A stretch of 64,000 nucleotides of DNA from Magicicada septendecula. Lineage: Eukaryota > Arthropoda > Insecta > Hemiptera > Cicadidae. The notes under the pieces are model-generated. The model was not told the origin of the DNA and searched no databases. It saw only the letters and a program-made list of their open reading frames with translations. The stretch is taken from assembly GCA_034769895.1 (NCBI GenBank), contig CM068373.1:201542134-201606133 (forward strand). The letters run 5' to 3'. The position numbers and the translations under genes are program-made. Positions 35,133 through 46,467 of the stretch are shown piece after piece; position 1 is the stretch's first letter, and each line of letters starts with the position of its first letter.

Positions 35133-35776
35133 GTGATATAAATTATGCTGGGTTGTGCGACAAAGATATTCATATATTCAATCTACTACTATATAATCTT
35201 TATATCATACGTAATATTTACATGTTTCATAAATACATGTCATGATTTTGGAGGGTAAAATTGTTTTGCAAACGCCAGTGGCGTAATATGTGGGTTCGAG
35301 TCATTTTTCAATATGTATTAATATTCAAGTTACATACTAATAAAAGTAATTTATACATGATATTTTGTGTATGTTTTATTTCAGGTAGGCTATTTCACAA
35401 ACATGGTTCGTGTTGCACGAACCCTGGCCCGAAACGTAAATTTGTGTAATGTTGTCAAATTGTACAACATGGCGTCCGGTTGAAAAAGTGATAGTCATTT
35501 ACTAGTACATACAAAAGTACAATTTTTATGGTAACTAATTAAACGATAAAAAGCTAGTAGTTACAGATTGCGCCCGTAATAACAGGGACGAGTAGTTACA
35601 GATGGCGCGTGCCGTCCAGGGACTCGACATAAAATATAATTTTATGTAGAGTATACCTACCGGTATGTGAAATAACTACCTGAGGTAATAGTGTTAAAGT
35701 ACGTAACACGTGCGCAAGGTAAGGTTAACATTTTAGGTTATAAACATATATGTTTTAGTAACATAAAATTGCAAGT

Positions 35777-36367
35777 ATGAGTAATAAGGATAATATTGCA
35801 ATAGAAATCAGTACCGCTGATGTAAATTTAACTAGTGAAATGGATGTTCAGCCAACTCAAACAAGTCCGATTGACGAAGCAGATACACCTGTATCTGTTG
35901 TATATGTAGAAGCAGAGAAGGTCTCTACATCCATGTCAGTTAGTCCAGAAATTAAATCAGATAGTACTGCTGCTATGATGCAGCTCTTATTAAACAAATT
36001 TGATGAAAAATTTACAAATTTGAATGACAAATTTGATAGTATTGATATCAAGTTCAATGAACTAAAAAATGAAATTAAAATAGGTCACGAGAAGCTCGTT
36101 AAGCAGTTTGACAAGGTCATCACAAAATTAGACAAGAGTTTAAGTCAATTAGAAAACCAGAAGGTAAATAGTACCCAGAAAAATGAAGTACTGACTAATA
36201 GAATAAACAACAATGATAATGTGAATAAAGAATTTACAGGTAGTAAAAATATGGTGTTAGAAAATGATAATGAAAGTATGATGAATGATAATGAGGTGTT
36301 TGAGTGTATTGAGTCAGAAAGAAAGTATTTTTGTACAAGGGATGCAGGGGGTAGAATTTTATTTTGA
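35777..36367 (+). CDS. ORF1 coiled-coil protein, copy 8
   Basis: Intact; T127N, just after the coiled coil, is the only protein change noted. Confidence 0.6.
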   Translation: MSNKDNIAIEISTADVNLTSEMDVQPTQTSPIDEADTPVSVVYVEAEKVSTSMSVSPEIKSDSTAAMMQLLLNKFDEKFTNLNDKFDSIDIKFNELKNEIKIGHEKLVKQFDKVITKLDKSLSQLENQKVNSTQKNEVLTNRINNNDNVNKEFTGSKNMVLENDNESMMNDNEVFECIESERKYFCTRDAGGRILF

Positions 36368-36986
36368 TGTTGTGTTAGGGGGTGAAGAAAAGTCTTCACG
36401 TATTTTTTATAAGGACAAGAGTTCCTTCAATTTATATTTAGGAGACGTTAGGCCTACAAATAAAGTTTCTTGGTGTTTTTGTGTACCTAATAAGTGGTGC
36501 AGAAATTTTAAGTTAGGGACCCCTGCATATTTGGAGAGAGAGAGTGTATTTTGGTGTTATGGAGAGAAATGTATTAAGAAAGAAAGTATAGAGAGATATT
36601 GTGAGAAAAAGAAAGTAATAAAATTTTTTAAAGTAAATAGAAAGTACAGAGAATTGGTAGAGAGGTTAGGCATAGATATGGTATATGAAAATAATGAATA
36701 CTTACCTTACAGTAACAATGATATTGGAATAACAATAAATGATGAGAATAATGGTATTAAGTACTTACCTGTGGTAGAAAATTATGAGGACAATTACAAA
36801 ATGAAAAACCAAAGTATAACATATGATATTACTGAGATAAACGGAACCCTACTCGATCGTGACTTGATACATTTATTGGATAGTTGTCTGATATATGAAT
36901 ATAATGTTTCTAATCATAAAATTTATTTATTAAAAAATAAATTCAATAGACCTAAGATTCGGATGTTATTCAACGATGGAGGGTAG
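36285..36986 (+). CDS. ORF2 variant with Ile-Lys-Tyr block, copy 8
   Basis: Open for 233 codons. Around 36758-36764 the usual Pro-Leu-Phe (159-161) is replaced by Lys-Tyr through a compact change that is net 3 nt shorter and keeps frame. Other changes are D55V, S57P, V132M and I209V. Confidence 0.5.
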   Translation: MIMRCLSVLSQKESIFVQGMQGVEFYFDVVLGGEEKSSRIFYKDKSSFNLYLGDVRPTNKVSWCFCVPNKWCRNFKLGTPAYLERESVFWCYGEKCIKKESIERYCEKKKVIKFFKVNRKYRELVERLGIDMVYENNEYLPYSNNDIGITINDENNGIKYLPVVENYEDNYKMKNQSITYDITEINGTLLDRDLIHLLDSCLIYEYNVSNHKIYLLKNKFNRPKIRMLFNDGG

Positions 36987-39847
36987 AGTGTTTCAATTGT
37001 GTAATGAACATTAAATATATGTGAAAAGTGGTATTGAATTGGACTGCATATGGACTGAGTTTGATAAATAACAAAATAATGAGTTGGAGTGTATATTTTT
37101 CACTGTTTTATATGTATTTATATATCAATGTATTTATGTATTTTTGATGTTGTATTACAGGTATATTTTGTGTACCCTAGTTATGATGTATTTTAATAAT
37201 TAACATGTTTTGTTTAATTAAACTTGTTTAAACAAATGAATAATATTTAAAGGTCAAATATTGAATTAAAATAGTACAAAAGAAAGTTGTGCTACCTTTA
37301 TAACAGAAGTAAATTCTTAATTAATAGAAAGTTTTTAATGAAGTTCAATTATTATTTACTTTGTAATGAAGGTAATTACTAAGGAATAATAATGTAATAA
37401 GTAAGAATATATATATTTGAATTTTGAGAGGTATTGTTATGAGTAGGTGAGAGATGAATTTTATAAGACAAATGTCAATGATTACAGCAAGGTAGAATGA
37501 TTAAACAGGGATAGAGCCTGGGTATAAATAGAAGCAGGTGAGTTATTTAATTGAAGTTAATGGGAGCGATAGTTAAGAATTTTGAAGTAAATAATACAAA
37601 GAGAATTATTAGATATTTAGGGACACAGTAGTTAGTGATTATTTGTAGAGGTAAATAAAGTAAAGGTATAAACATATATTTGTTATTGATGATATTTTGT
37701 AGTGGGGGTGAGGTGATAAGGAGTAGCCAACTTATAGTGTTGTGGCAGGTAATAGCGTAGTTTAAGGGAGTGTTTGCCGAATTATTTGGAAGGGCAAAAT
37801 ATTATGAGTGAATATAGCCAGTTAGGGAACACCCATCTCTGTGCAAAGACGAGCGGTGCCATAGGATTTAATTGAATTTAGTAAAGGTGTTTATAATTGA
37901 GATATTGGTGTCATGATAGGTAAATTTGGTTGTCAGTTAGAAGAAAGGAGAGTAAGATTATAATAAGTAAAGGCATAGTGAATATAGGAGTCATCCAGAC
38001 TAAACAGTGATAGAAGGTGAAAGGTTAGGTAGTTAGGTAGGTAGAAGGTTCAGAATAGAAAGGAAATAAAATAATAATAATATTATAATAATAATAATAT
38101 GAATATTAATAATAAATGTGAAATAATATTATAATAGTTGATGTCTAATTAATGAATTAATTAATTGTAAATTTTATGATTTAAATGCAATTATAAATAG
38201 AATATGAAAATTTTAATGCAAATCTTAATCAAGATTAAATATGTAATTACATAACTATTTCAATGTATTACTGTATTAATATTAATGTATCAGTGTTAAT
38301 TATCAATGTATTATCATGTATTATGTATTTATGTTATGAAATTTTAACATGATTTATGGAAATTATGTGTATGAAGGGATAAATATAATTGGTGCTGTTA
38401 ATACCAACTATTACCTGTTAATAATAATAATAAGAATAATAATAATAATTTTAATTTAACCATTCAATAAGATTTATGAATAAATAATACCATACAGATT
38501 TATTAATTATTTTGTTTTTCTATAATTTGTTTTTCTCCATGTTTGGGAGATTTATATGGGAATTTTCATATTTTCAGTAATATAATCCTTTTTATATCAA
38601 TATGTTTCTTTTGTAATTATAATAATTATAAAATGGAAAGAGTTAAATATTATCGATGGGAATCGAAACAATTTATTAATTCAGGGTAGTCCATAATGAG
38701 AAGGGAAATTCTATATAATCCTTGTGAGTTACGTTTTTAGTAGTATATTTTTAGTACTATATTTTAGTAGTATATCAAGCAAACCCAGTGCTTATTAGCA
38801 CAAACCAGCACCTAGCTAAGGGGATCCAGATCAGTTAAGGATAGAGTGATTTACCAAGTCACTATTTTGAGATTTTTCGTTTATTGTTTCAGTGTTTGGT
38901 GATATGACAGCAGTCCTGAGCTGGCCAGCGCGTCAGAGCAGGGGCGTTACGCGCCTAAGTGGCCTTATGGTGTTGGGATCTCGAAGGAGAAGTCCAGTAA
39001 GGGCATGTAGGTACTGTCATCATCATCAGACCACGGGTGAGTTATTGTTTTCTTTTATATAAATTGTAAGGGGGTTGTGGCAACCTATCCTGGCTGATCC
39101 CTTTAGGAAGTATGAAAGGCTCAATGAAAGTTTTTATGCTTCGGCACAAAATCTTTTATTGAGGGGGTTTTGTAATGGTACAATTATGGTACAATTTTTA
39201 ATCAACCTAAATATGGTATAAAAAACCATAAATATTGTATTCCTTCATTTGTAGTAATTTGGTCAAAATTAAATAAACATTTAATAACCTTTATAAATAT
39301 ACCGTGAGTGGACTATATAAATATTCGCCAGGATTCTGACTGTTTCATACCAAAAAACGTGAAGCCCAGCAAAAAACTGTATGTTGTTTATTGAGATAAA
39401 AGCGACGATCCTTGATTACGTCAACAACGAAGAATGTCTTGATGAAACTGTCAACAACCAAACAATAGACGAGTGATGTAGATTCACCCCACCTCGGAAA
39501 TATGGAACAAAGAATCTGTGTCATTTCAACAGGGAACGTGATCGCAGCCGGCCGGCAACTCGTTCACGAAGAGTGAATTTTAACTTTCACACCACTAAAA
39601 GTGGTTAATTAACTATTTAGAAACAGTGCTGTAAATCTACAACTACAAGATGTGACCGGTAACGTAAACGGTAAACTCGCGGTGTGCGTAGTTTTACCGA
39701 ACGAACAACTGCTACAGATTTGGTGAGAACGTTCCAAACATTTTTTTTTATCAAAATCAAAATTCAATACATAATGACCAATTCTAATCAAAAACTTAAA
39801 ATATGAGCTCATTAAATTAAAATTAAAATAATAAATTGTACCAGTGT

Positions 39848-39871
39848 GAGAGAGAGAGAGAGAGAGAGAGA
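39848..39871 (+). repeat. (GA)12 microsatellite, copy 9
   Basis: Twelve units, identical in length to copies 8 and 10. Confidence 0.97.
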
Positions 39872-40515
39872 GTGATATAAATTATGCTGGGTTGTGCGAC
39901 AAAGATATTCATATATTCAATCTATTACTATATAATCTTTATATCATTCGTAATATTTACATGTTTCATAAATACATGTCATGATTTTGGAGGGTAAAAT
40001 TGTTTTGCAAACGCCAGTGGCGTAATATGTGGGTTCGAGTCATTTTTCAATATGTATTAATATTCAAGTTACATACTAATAAAAGTAATTTATACATGAT
40101 ATTTTGTGTATGTTTTATTTCAGGTAGGCTATTTCACAAACATGGTTCGTGTTGCACGAACCCTGGCCCGAAACGTAAATTTGTGTAATGTTGTCAAATT
40201 GTACAACATGGCGTCCGGTTGAAAAAGTGATAGTCATTTACTAGTACATACAAAAGTACAATTTTTATGGTAACTAATTAAACGATAAAAAGCTAGTAGT
40301 TACAGATTGCGCCCGTAATAACAGGGACGAGTAGTTACAGATGGCGCGTGCCGTCCAGGGACTCGACATAAAATATAATTTTATGTAGACTATACCTACC
40401 GGTATGTGAAATAACTACCTGAGGTAATAGTGTTAAAGTACGTAACACGTGCGCAAGGTAAGGTTAACATTTTAGGTTATAAACATATATGTTTTAGTAA
40501 CATAAAATTGCAAGT

Positions 40516-41106
40516 ATGAGTAATAAGGATAATATTGCAATAGAAATCAGTACCGCTGATGTAAATTTAACTAGTGAAATGGATGTTCAGCCAACTCAAA
40601 CAAGTCCGATTGACGAAGCAGATACACCTGTATCTGTTGTATATGTAGAAGCAGAGAAGGTCTCTACATCCATGTCAGTTAGTCCAGAAATTAAATCAGA
40701 TAGTACTGCTGCTATGATGCAGCTCTTATTAAACAAATTTGATGAAAAATTTACAAATTTGAATGACAAATTTGATAGTATTGATATCAAGTTCAATGAA
40801 CTAAAAAATGAAATTAAAATAGGTCACGAGAAGCTCGTTAAGCAGTTTGACAAGGTCATCACAAAATTAGACAAGAGTTTAAGTCAATTAGAAACCCAGA
40901 AGGTAAATAGTACCCAGAAAAATGAAGTACTGACTAATAGAATAAACAACAATGATAATGTGAATAAAGAATTTACAGGTAGTAAAAATATGGTGTTAGA
41001 AAATGATAATGAAGGTATGATGAATGATAATGAGGTGTTTGAGTGTATTGAGTCAGAAAGAAAGTATTTTTGTACAAGGGATGCAGGGGGTAGAATTTTA
41101 TTTTGA
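40516..41106 (+). CDS. ORF1 coiled-coil protein, copy 9
   Basis: Intact, with S167G in the polar linker. The same change occurs only in copy 10. Confidence 0.6.
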   Translation: MSNKDNIAIEISTADVNLTSEMDVQPTQTSPIDEADTPVSVVYVEAEKVSTSMSVSPEIKSDSTAAMMQLLLNKFDEKFTNLNDKFDSIDIKFNELKNEIKIGHEKLVKQFDKVITKLDKSLSQLETQKVNSTQKNEVLTNRINNNDNVNKEFTGSKNMVLENDNEGMMNDNEVFECIESERKYFCTRDAGGRILF

Positions 41107-41725
41107 TGTTGTGTTAGGGGGTGAAGAAAAGTCTTCACGTATTTTTTATAAGGACAAGAGTTCCTTCAATTTATATTTAGGAGACGATAGGCCTACAAAT
41201 AAAGTTTCTTGGTGTTTTTGTGTACCTAATAAGTGGTGCAGAAATTTTAAGTTAGGGACCCCTGCATATTTGGAGAGAGAGAGTGTATTTTGGTGTTATG
41301 GAGAGAAATGTATTAAGAAAGAAAGTATAGAGAGATATTGTGAGAAAAAGAAAGTAATAAAATTTTTTAAAGTAAATAGAAAGTACAGAGAATTGGTAGA
41401 GAGGTTAGGCATAGATATGGTATATGAAAATAATGAATACTTACCTTACAGTAACAATGATATTGGAATAACAATAAATGATGAGAATAATGGTATTAAG
41501 TACTTACCTGTGGTAGAAAATTATGAGGACAATTACAAAATGAAAAACCAAAGTATAACATATGATATTACTGAGATAAACGGAACCCTACTCGATCGTG
41601 ACTTGATACATTTATTGGATAGTTGTCTGATATATGAATATAATGTTTCTAATCATAAAATTTATTTATTAAAAAATAAATTCAATAGACCTAAGATTCG
41701 GATGTTATTCAACGATGGAGGGTAG
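41024..41725 (+). CDS. ORF2 variant with Ile-Lys-Tyr block, copy 9
   Basis: 233 codons. It has the copy 8 form (S57P, V132M, Lys-Tyr block, I209V) without D55V. Confidence 0.5.
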   Translation: MIMRCLSVLSQKESIFVQGMQGVEFYFDVVLGGEEKSSRIFYKDKSSFNLYLGDDRPTNKVSWCFCVPNKWCRNFKLGTPAYLERESVFWCYGEKCIKKESIERYCEKKKVIKFFKVNRKYRELVERLGIDMVYENNEYLPYSNNDIGITINDENNGIKYLPVVENYEDNYKMKNQSITYDITEINGTLLDRDLIHLLDSCLIYEYNVSNHKIYLLKNKFNRPKIRMLFNDGG

Positions 41726-44586
41726 AGTGTTTCAATTGTGTAATGAACATTAAATATATGTGAAAAGTGGTATTGAATTGGACTGCATATGGACTGAGTT
41801 TGATAAATAACAAAATAATGAGTTGGAGTGTATATTTTTCACTGTTTTATATGTATTTATATATCAATGTATTTATGTATTTTTGATGTTGTATTACAGG
41901 TATATTTTGTGTACCCTAGTTATGATGTATTTTAATAATTAACATGTTTTGTTTAATTAAACTTGTTTAAACAAATGAATAATATTTAAAGGTCAAATAT
42001 TGAATTAAAATAGTACAAAAGAAAGTTGTGCTACCTTTATAACAGAAGTAAATTCTTAATTAATAGAAAGTTTTTAATGAAGTTCAATTATTATTTACTT
42101 TGTAATGAAGGTAATTACTAAGGAATAATAATGTAATAAGTAAGAATATATATATTTGAATTTTGAGAGGTATTGTTATGAGTAGGTGAGAGATGAATTT
42201 TATAAGACAAATGTCAATGATTACAGCAAGGTAGAATGATTAAACAGGGATAGAGCCTGGGTATAAATAGAAGCAGGTGAGTTATTTAATTGAAGTTAAT
42301 GGGAGCGATAGTTAAGAATTTTGAAGTAAATAATACAAAGAGAATTATTAGATATTTAGGGACACAGTAGTTAGTGATTATTTGTAGAGGTAAATAAAGT
42401 AAAGGTATAAACATATATTTGTTATTGATGATATTTTGTAGTGGGGGTGAGGTGATAAGGAGTAGCCAACTTATAGTGTTGTGGCAGGTAATAGCGTAGT
42501 TTAAGGGAGTGTTTGCCGAATTATTTGGAAGGGCAAAATATTATGAGTGAATATAGCCAGTTAGGGAACACCCATCTCTGTGCAAAGACGAGCGGTGCCA
42601 TAGGATTTAATTGAATTTAGTAAAGGTGTTTATAATTGAGATATTGGTGTCATGATAGGTAAATTTGGTTGTCAGTTAGAAGAAAGGAGAGTAAGATTAT
42701 AATAAGTAAAGGCATAGTGAATATAGGAGTCATCCAGACTAAACAGTGATAGAAGGTGAAAGGTTAGGTAGTTAGGTAGGTAGAAGGTTCAGAATAGAAA
42801 GGAAATAAAATAATAATAATATTATAATAATAATAATATGAATATTAATAATAAATGTGAAATAATATTATAATAGTTGATGTCTAATTAATGAATTAAT
42901 TAATTGTAAATTTTATGATTTAAATGCAATTATAAATAGAATATGAAAATTTTAATGCAAATCTTAATCAAGATTAAATATGTAATTACATAACTATTTC
43001 AATGTATTACTGTATTAATATTAATGTATCAGTGTTAATTATCAATGTATTATCATGTATTATGTATTTATGTTATGAAATTTTAACATGATTTATGGAA
43101 ATTATGTGTATGAAGGGATAAATATAATTGGTGCTGTTAATACCAACTATTACCTGTTAATAATAATAATAAGAATAATAATAATAATTTTAATTTAACC
43201 ATTCAATAAGATTTATGAATAAATAATACCATACAGATTTATTAATTATTTTGTTTTTCTATAATTTGTTTTTCTCCATGTTTGGGAGATTTATATGGGA
43301 ATTTTCATATTTTCAGTAATATAATCCTTTTTATATCAATATGTTTCTTTTGTAATTATAATAATTATAAAATGGAAAGAGTTAAATATTATCGATGGGA
43401 ATCGAAACAATTTATTAATTCAGGGTAGTCCATAATGAGAAGGGAAATTCTATATAATCCTTGTGAGTTACGTTTTTAGTAGTATATTTTTAGTACTATA
43501 TTTTAGTAGTATATCAAGCAAACCCAGTGCTTATTAGCACAAACCAGCACCTAGCTAAGGGGATCCAGATCAGTTAAGGATAGAGTGATTTACCAAGTCA
43601 CTATTTTGAGATTTTTCGTTTATTGTTTCAGTGTTTGGTGATATGACAGCAGTCCTGAGCTGGCCAGCGCGTCAGAGCAGGGGCGTTACGCGCCTAAGTG
43701 GCCTTATGGTGTTGGGATCTCGAAGGAGAAGTCCAGTAAGGGCATGTAGGTACTGTCATCATCATCAGACCACGGGTGAGTTATTGTTTTCTTTTATATA
43801 AATTGTAAGGGGGTTGTGGCAACCTATCCTGGCTGATCCCTTTAGGAAGTATGAAAGGCTCAATGAAAGTTTTTATGCTTCGGCACAAAATCTTTTATTG
43901 AGGGGGTTTTGTAATGGTACAATTATGGTACAATTTTTAATCAACCTAAATATGGTATAAAAAACCATAAATATTGTATTCCTTCATTTGTAGTAATTTG
44001 GTCAAAATTAAATAAACATTTAATAACCTTTATAAATATACCGTGAGTGGACTATATAAATATTCGCCAGGATTCTGACTGTTTCATACCAAAAAACGTG
44101 AAGCCCAGCAAAAAACTGTATGTTGTTTATTGAGATAAAAGCGACGATCCTTGATTACGTCAACAACGAAGAATGTCTTGATGAAACTGACAACAACCAA
44201 ACAATAGACGAGTGATGTAGATTCACCCCACCTCGGAAATATGGAACAAAGAATCTGTGTCATTTCAACAGGGAACGTGATCGCAGCCGGCCGGCAACTC
44301 GTTCACGAAGAGTGAATTTTAACTTTCACACCACTAAAAGTGGTTAATTAACTATTTAGAAACAGTGCTGTAAATCTACAACTACAAGATGTGACCGGTA
44401 ACGTAAACGGTAAACTCGCGGTGTGCGTAGTTTTACCGAACGAACAACTGCTACAGATTTGGTGAGAACGTTCCAAACATTTTTTTTTATCAAAATCAAA
44501 ATTCAATACATAATGACCAATTCTAATCAAAAACTTAAAATATGAGCTCATTAAATTAAAATTAAAATAATAAATTGTACCAGTGT

Positions 44587-44610
44587 GAGAGAGAGAGAGA
44601 GAGAGAGAGA
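44587..44610 (+). repeat. (GA)12 microsatellite, copy 10
   Basis: Twelve units, consistent with the recent copy 9/copy 10 duplication. Confidence 0.97.
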
Positions 44611-45254
44611 GTGATATAAATTATGCTGGGTTGTGCGACAAAGATATTCATATATTCAATCTATTACTATATAATCTTTATATCATTCGTAATATTTACA
44701 TGTTTCATAAATACATGTCATGATTTTGGAGGGTAAAATTGTTTTGCAAACGCCAGTGGCGTAATATGTGGGTTCGAGTCATTTTTCAATATGTATTAAT
44801 ATTCAAGTTACATACTAATAAAAGTAATTTATACATGATATTTTGTGTATGTTTTATTTCAGGTAGGCTATTTCACAAACATGGTTCGTGTTGCACGAAC
44901 CCTGGCCCGAAACGTAAATTTGTGTAATGTTGTCAAATTGTACAACATGGCGTCCGGTTGAAAAAGTGATAGTCATTTACTAGTACATACAAAAGTACAA
45001 TTTTTATGGTAACTAATTAAACGATAAAAAGCTAGTAGTTACAGATTGCGCCCGTAATAACAGGGACGAGTAGTTACAGATGGCGCGTGCCGTCCAGGGA
45101 CTCGACATAAAATATAATTTTATGTAGACTATACCTACCGGTATGTGAAATAACTACCTGAGGTAATAGTGTTAAAGTACGTAACACGTGCGCAAGGTAA
45201 GGTTAACATTTTAGGTTATAAACATATATGTTTTAGTAACATAAAATTGCAAGT

Positions 45255-45845
45255 ATGAGTAATAAGGATAATATTGCAATAGAAATCAGTACCGCTGATG
45301 TAAATTTAACTAGTGAAATGGATGTTCAGCCAACTCAAACAAGTCCGATTGACGAAGCAGATACACCTGTATCTGTTGTATATGTAGAAGCAGAGAAGGT
45401 CTCTACATCCATGTCAGTTAGTCCAGAAATTAAATCAGATAGTACTGCTGCTATGATGCAGCTCTTATTAAACAAATTTGATGAAAAATTTACAAATTTG
45501 AATGACAAATTTGATAGTATTGATATCAAGTTCAATGAACTAAAAAATGAAATTAAAATAGGTCACGAGAAGCTCGTTAAGCAGTTTGACAAGGTCATCA
45601 CAAAATTAGACAAGAGTTTAAGTCAATTAGAAACCCAGAAGGTAAATAGTACCCAGAAAAATGAAGTACTGACTAATAGAATAAACAACAATGATAATGT
45701 GAATAAAGAATTTACAGGTAGTAAAAATATGGTGTTAGAAAATGATAATGAAGGTATGATGAATGATAATGAGGTGTTTGAGTGTATTGAGTCAGAAAGA
45801 AAGTATTTTTGTACAAGGGATGCAGGGGGTAGAATTTTATTTTGA
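45255..45845 (+). CDS. ORF1 coiled-coil protein, copy 10
   Basis: Intact and, like copy 9, carries S167G. Its ORF2 partner is of a different lineage. Confidence 0.6.
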   Translation: MSNKDNIAIEISTADVNLTSEMDVQPTQTSPIDEADTPVSVVYVEAEKVSTSMSVSPEIKSDSTAAMMQLLLNKFDEKFTNLNDKFDSIDIKFNELKNEIKIGHEKLVKQFDKVITKLDKSLSQLETQKVNSTQKNEVLTNRINNNDNVNKEFTGSKNMVLENDNEGMMNDNEVFECIESERKYFCTRDAGGRILF

Positions 45846-46467
45846 TGTTGTGTTAGGGGGTGAAGAAAAGTCTTCACGTATTTTTTATAAGGACAAGAGT
45901 TCCTTCAATTTATATTTAGGAGACGATAGGTCTACAAATAAAGTTTCTTGGTGTTTTTGTGTACCTAATAAGTGGTGCAGAAATTTTAAGTTAGGGACCC
46001 CTGCATATTTGGAGAGAGAGAGTGTATTTTGGTGTTATGGAGAGAAATGTATTAAGAAAGAAAGTATAGAGAGATATTGTGAGAAAAAGAAAGTAATAAA
46101 ATTTTTTAAAGTAAATAGAAAGTACAGAGAATTGGTAGAGAGGTTAGGCATAGATATGGTATATGAAAATAATGAATACTTACCTTACAGTAACAATGAT
46201 ATTGGAATAACAATAAATGATGAGAATAATGGTATTCCATTATTCTTACCTGTGGTAGAAAATTATGAGGACAATTACAAAATGAAAAACCAAAGTATAA
46301 CATATGATATTACTGAGATAAACGGAACCCTACTCGATCGTGACTTGATACATTTATTGGATAGTTGTCTGATATATGAATATAATATTTCTAATCATAA
46401 AATTTATTTATTAAAAAATAAATTCAATAGACCTAAGATTCGGATGTTATTCAACGATGGAGTGTAG
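45763..46467 (+). CDS. ORF2 basic Cys-rich protein, copy 10
   Basis: 234 codons with Ser57, Met132 and the common Pro-Leu-Phe block, so it differs from copy 9 despite the near-identical upstream half. The final residue is G234V. Confidence 0.5.
   Translation: MIMRCLSVLSQKESIFVQGMQGVEFYFDVVLGGEEKSSRIFYKDKSSFNLYLGDDRSTNKVSWCFCVPNKWCRNFKLGTPAYLERESVFWCYGEKCIKKESIERYCEKKKVIKFFKVNRKYRELVERLGIDMVYENNEYLPYSNNDIGITINDENNGIPLFLPVVENYEDNYKMKNQSITYDITEINGTLLDRDLIHLLDSCLIYEYNISNHKIYLLKNKFNRPKIRMLFNDGV

Larger units (their letters stand above)
33240..37962 (+). repeat. Tandem monomer copy 8
   Basis: 4723-bp type II copy. Its 3' half shares GGGAGCGATAG (near 37563) and the ORF2 block change at 36758-36764 with copy 9, while its 5' half lacks copy 9's markers. 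Confidence 0.98.
37963..42701 (+). repeat. Tandem monomer copy 9
   Basis: 4739-bp type II copy. The 5' half pairs with copy 10 (ATTATAAATAG near 38190, ATTACATAAC near 38247, AAGGGCATG near 39000, S167G in ORF1) and the 3' half pairs with copy 8. Confidence 0.98.
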
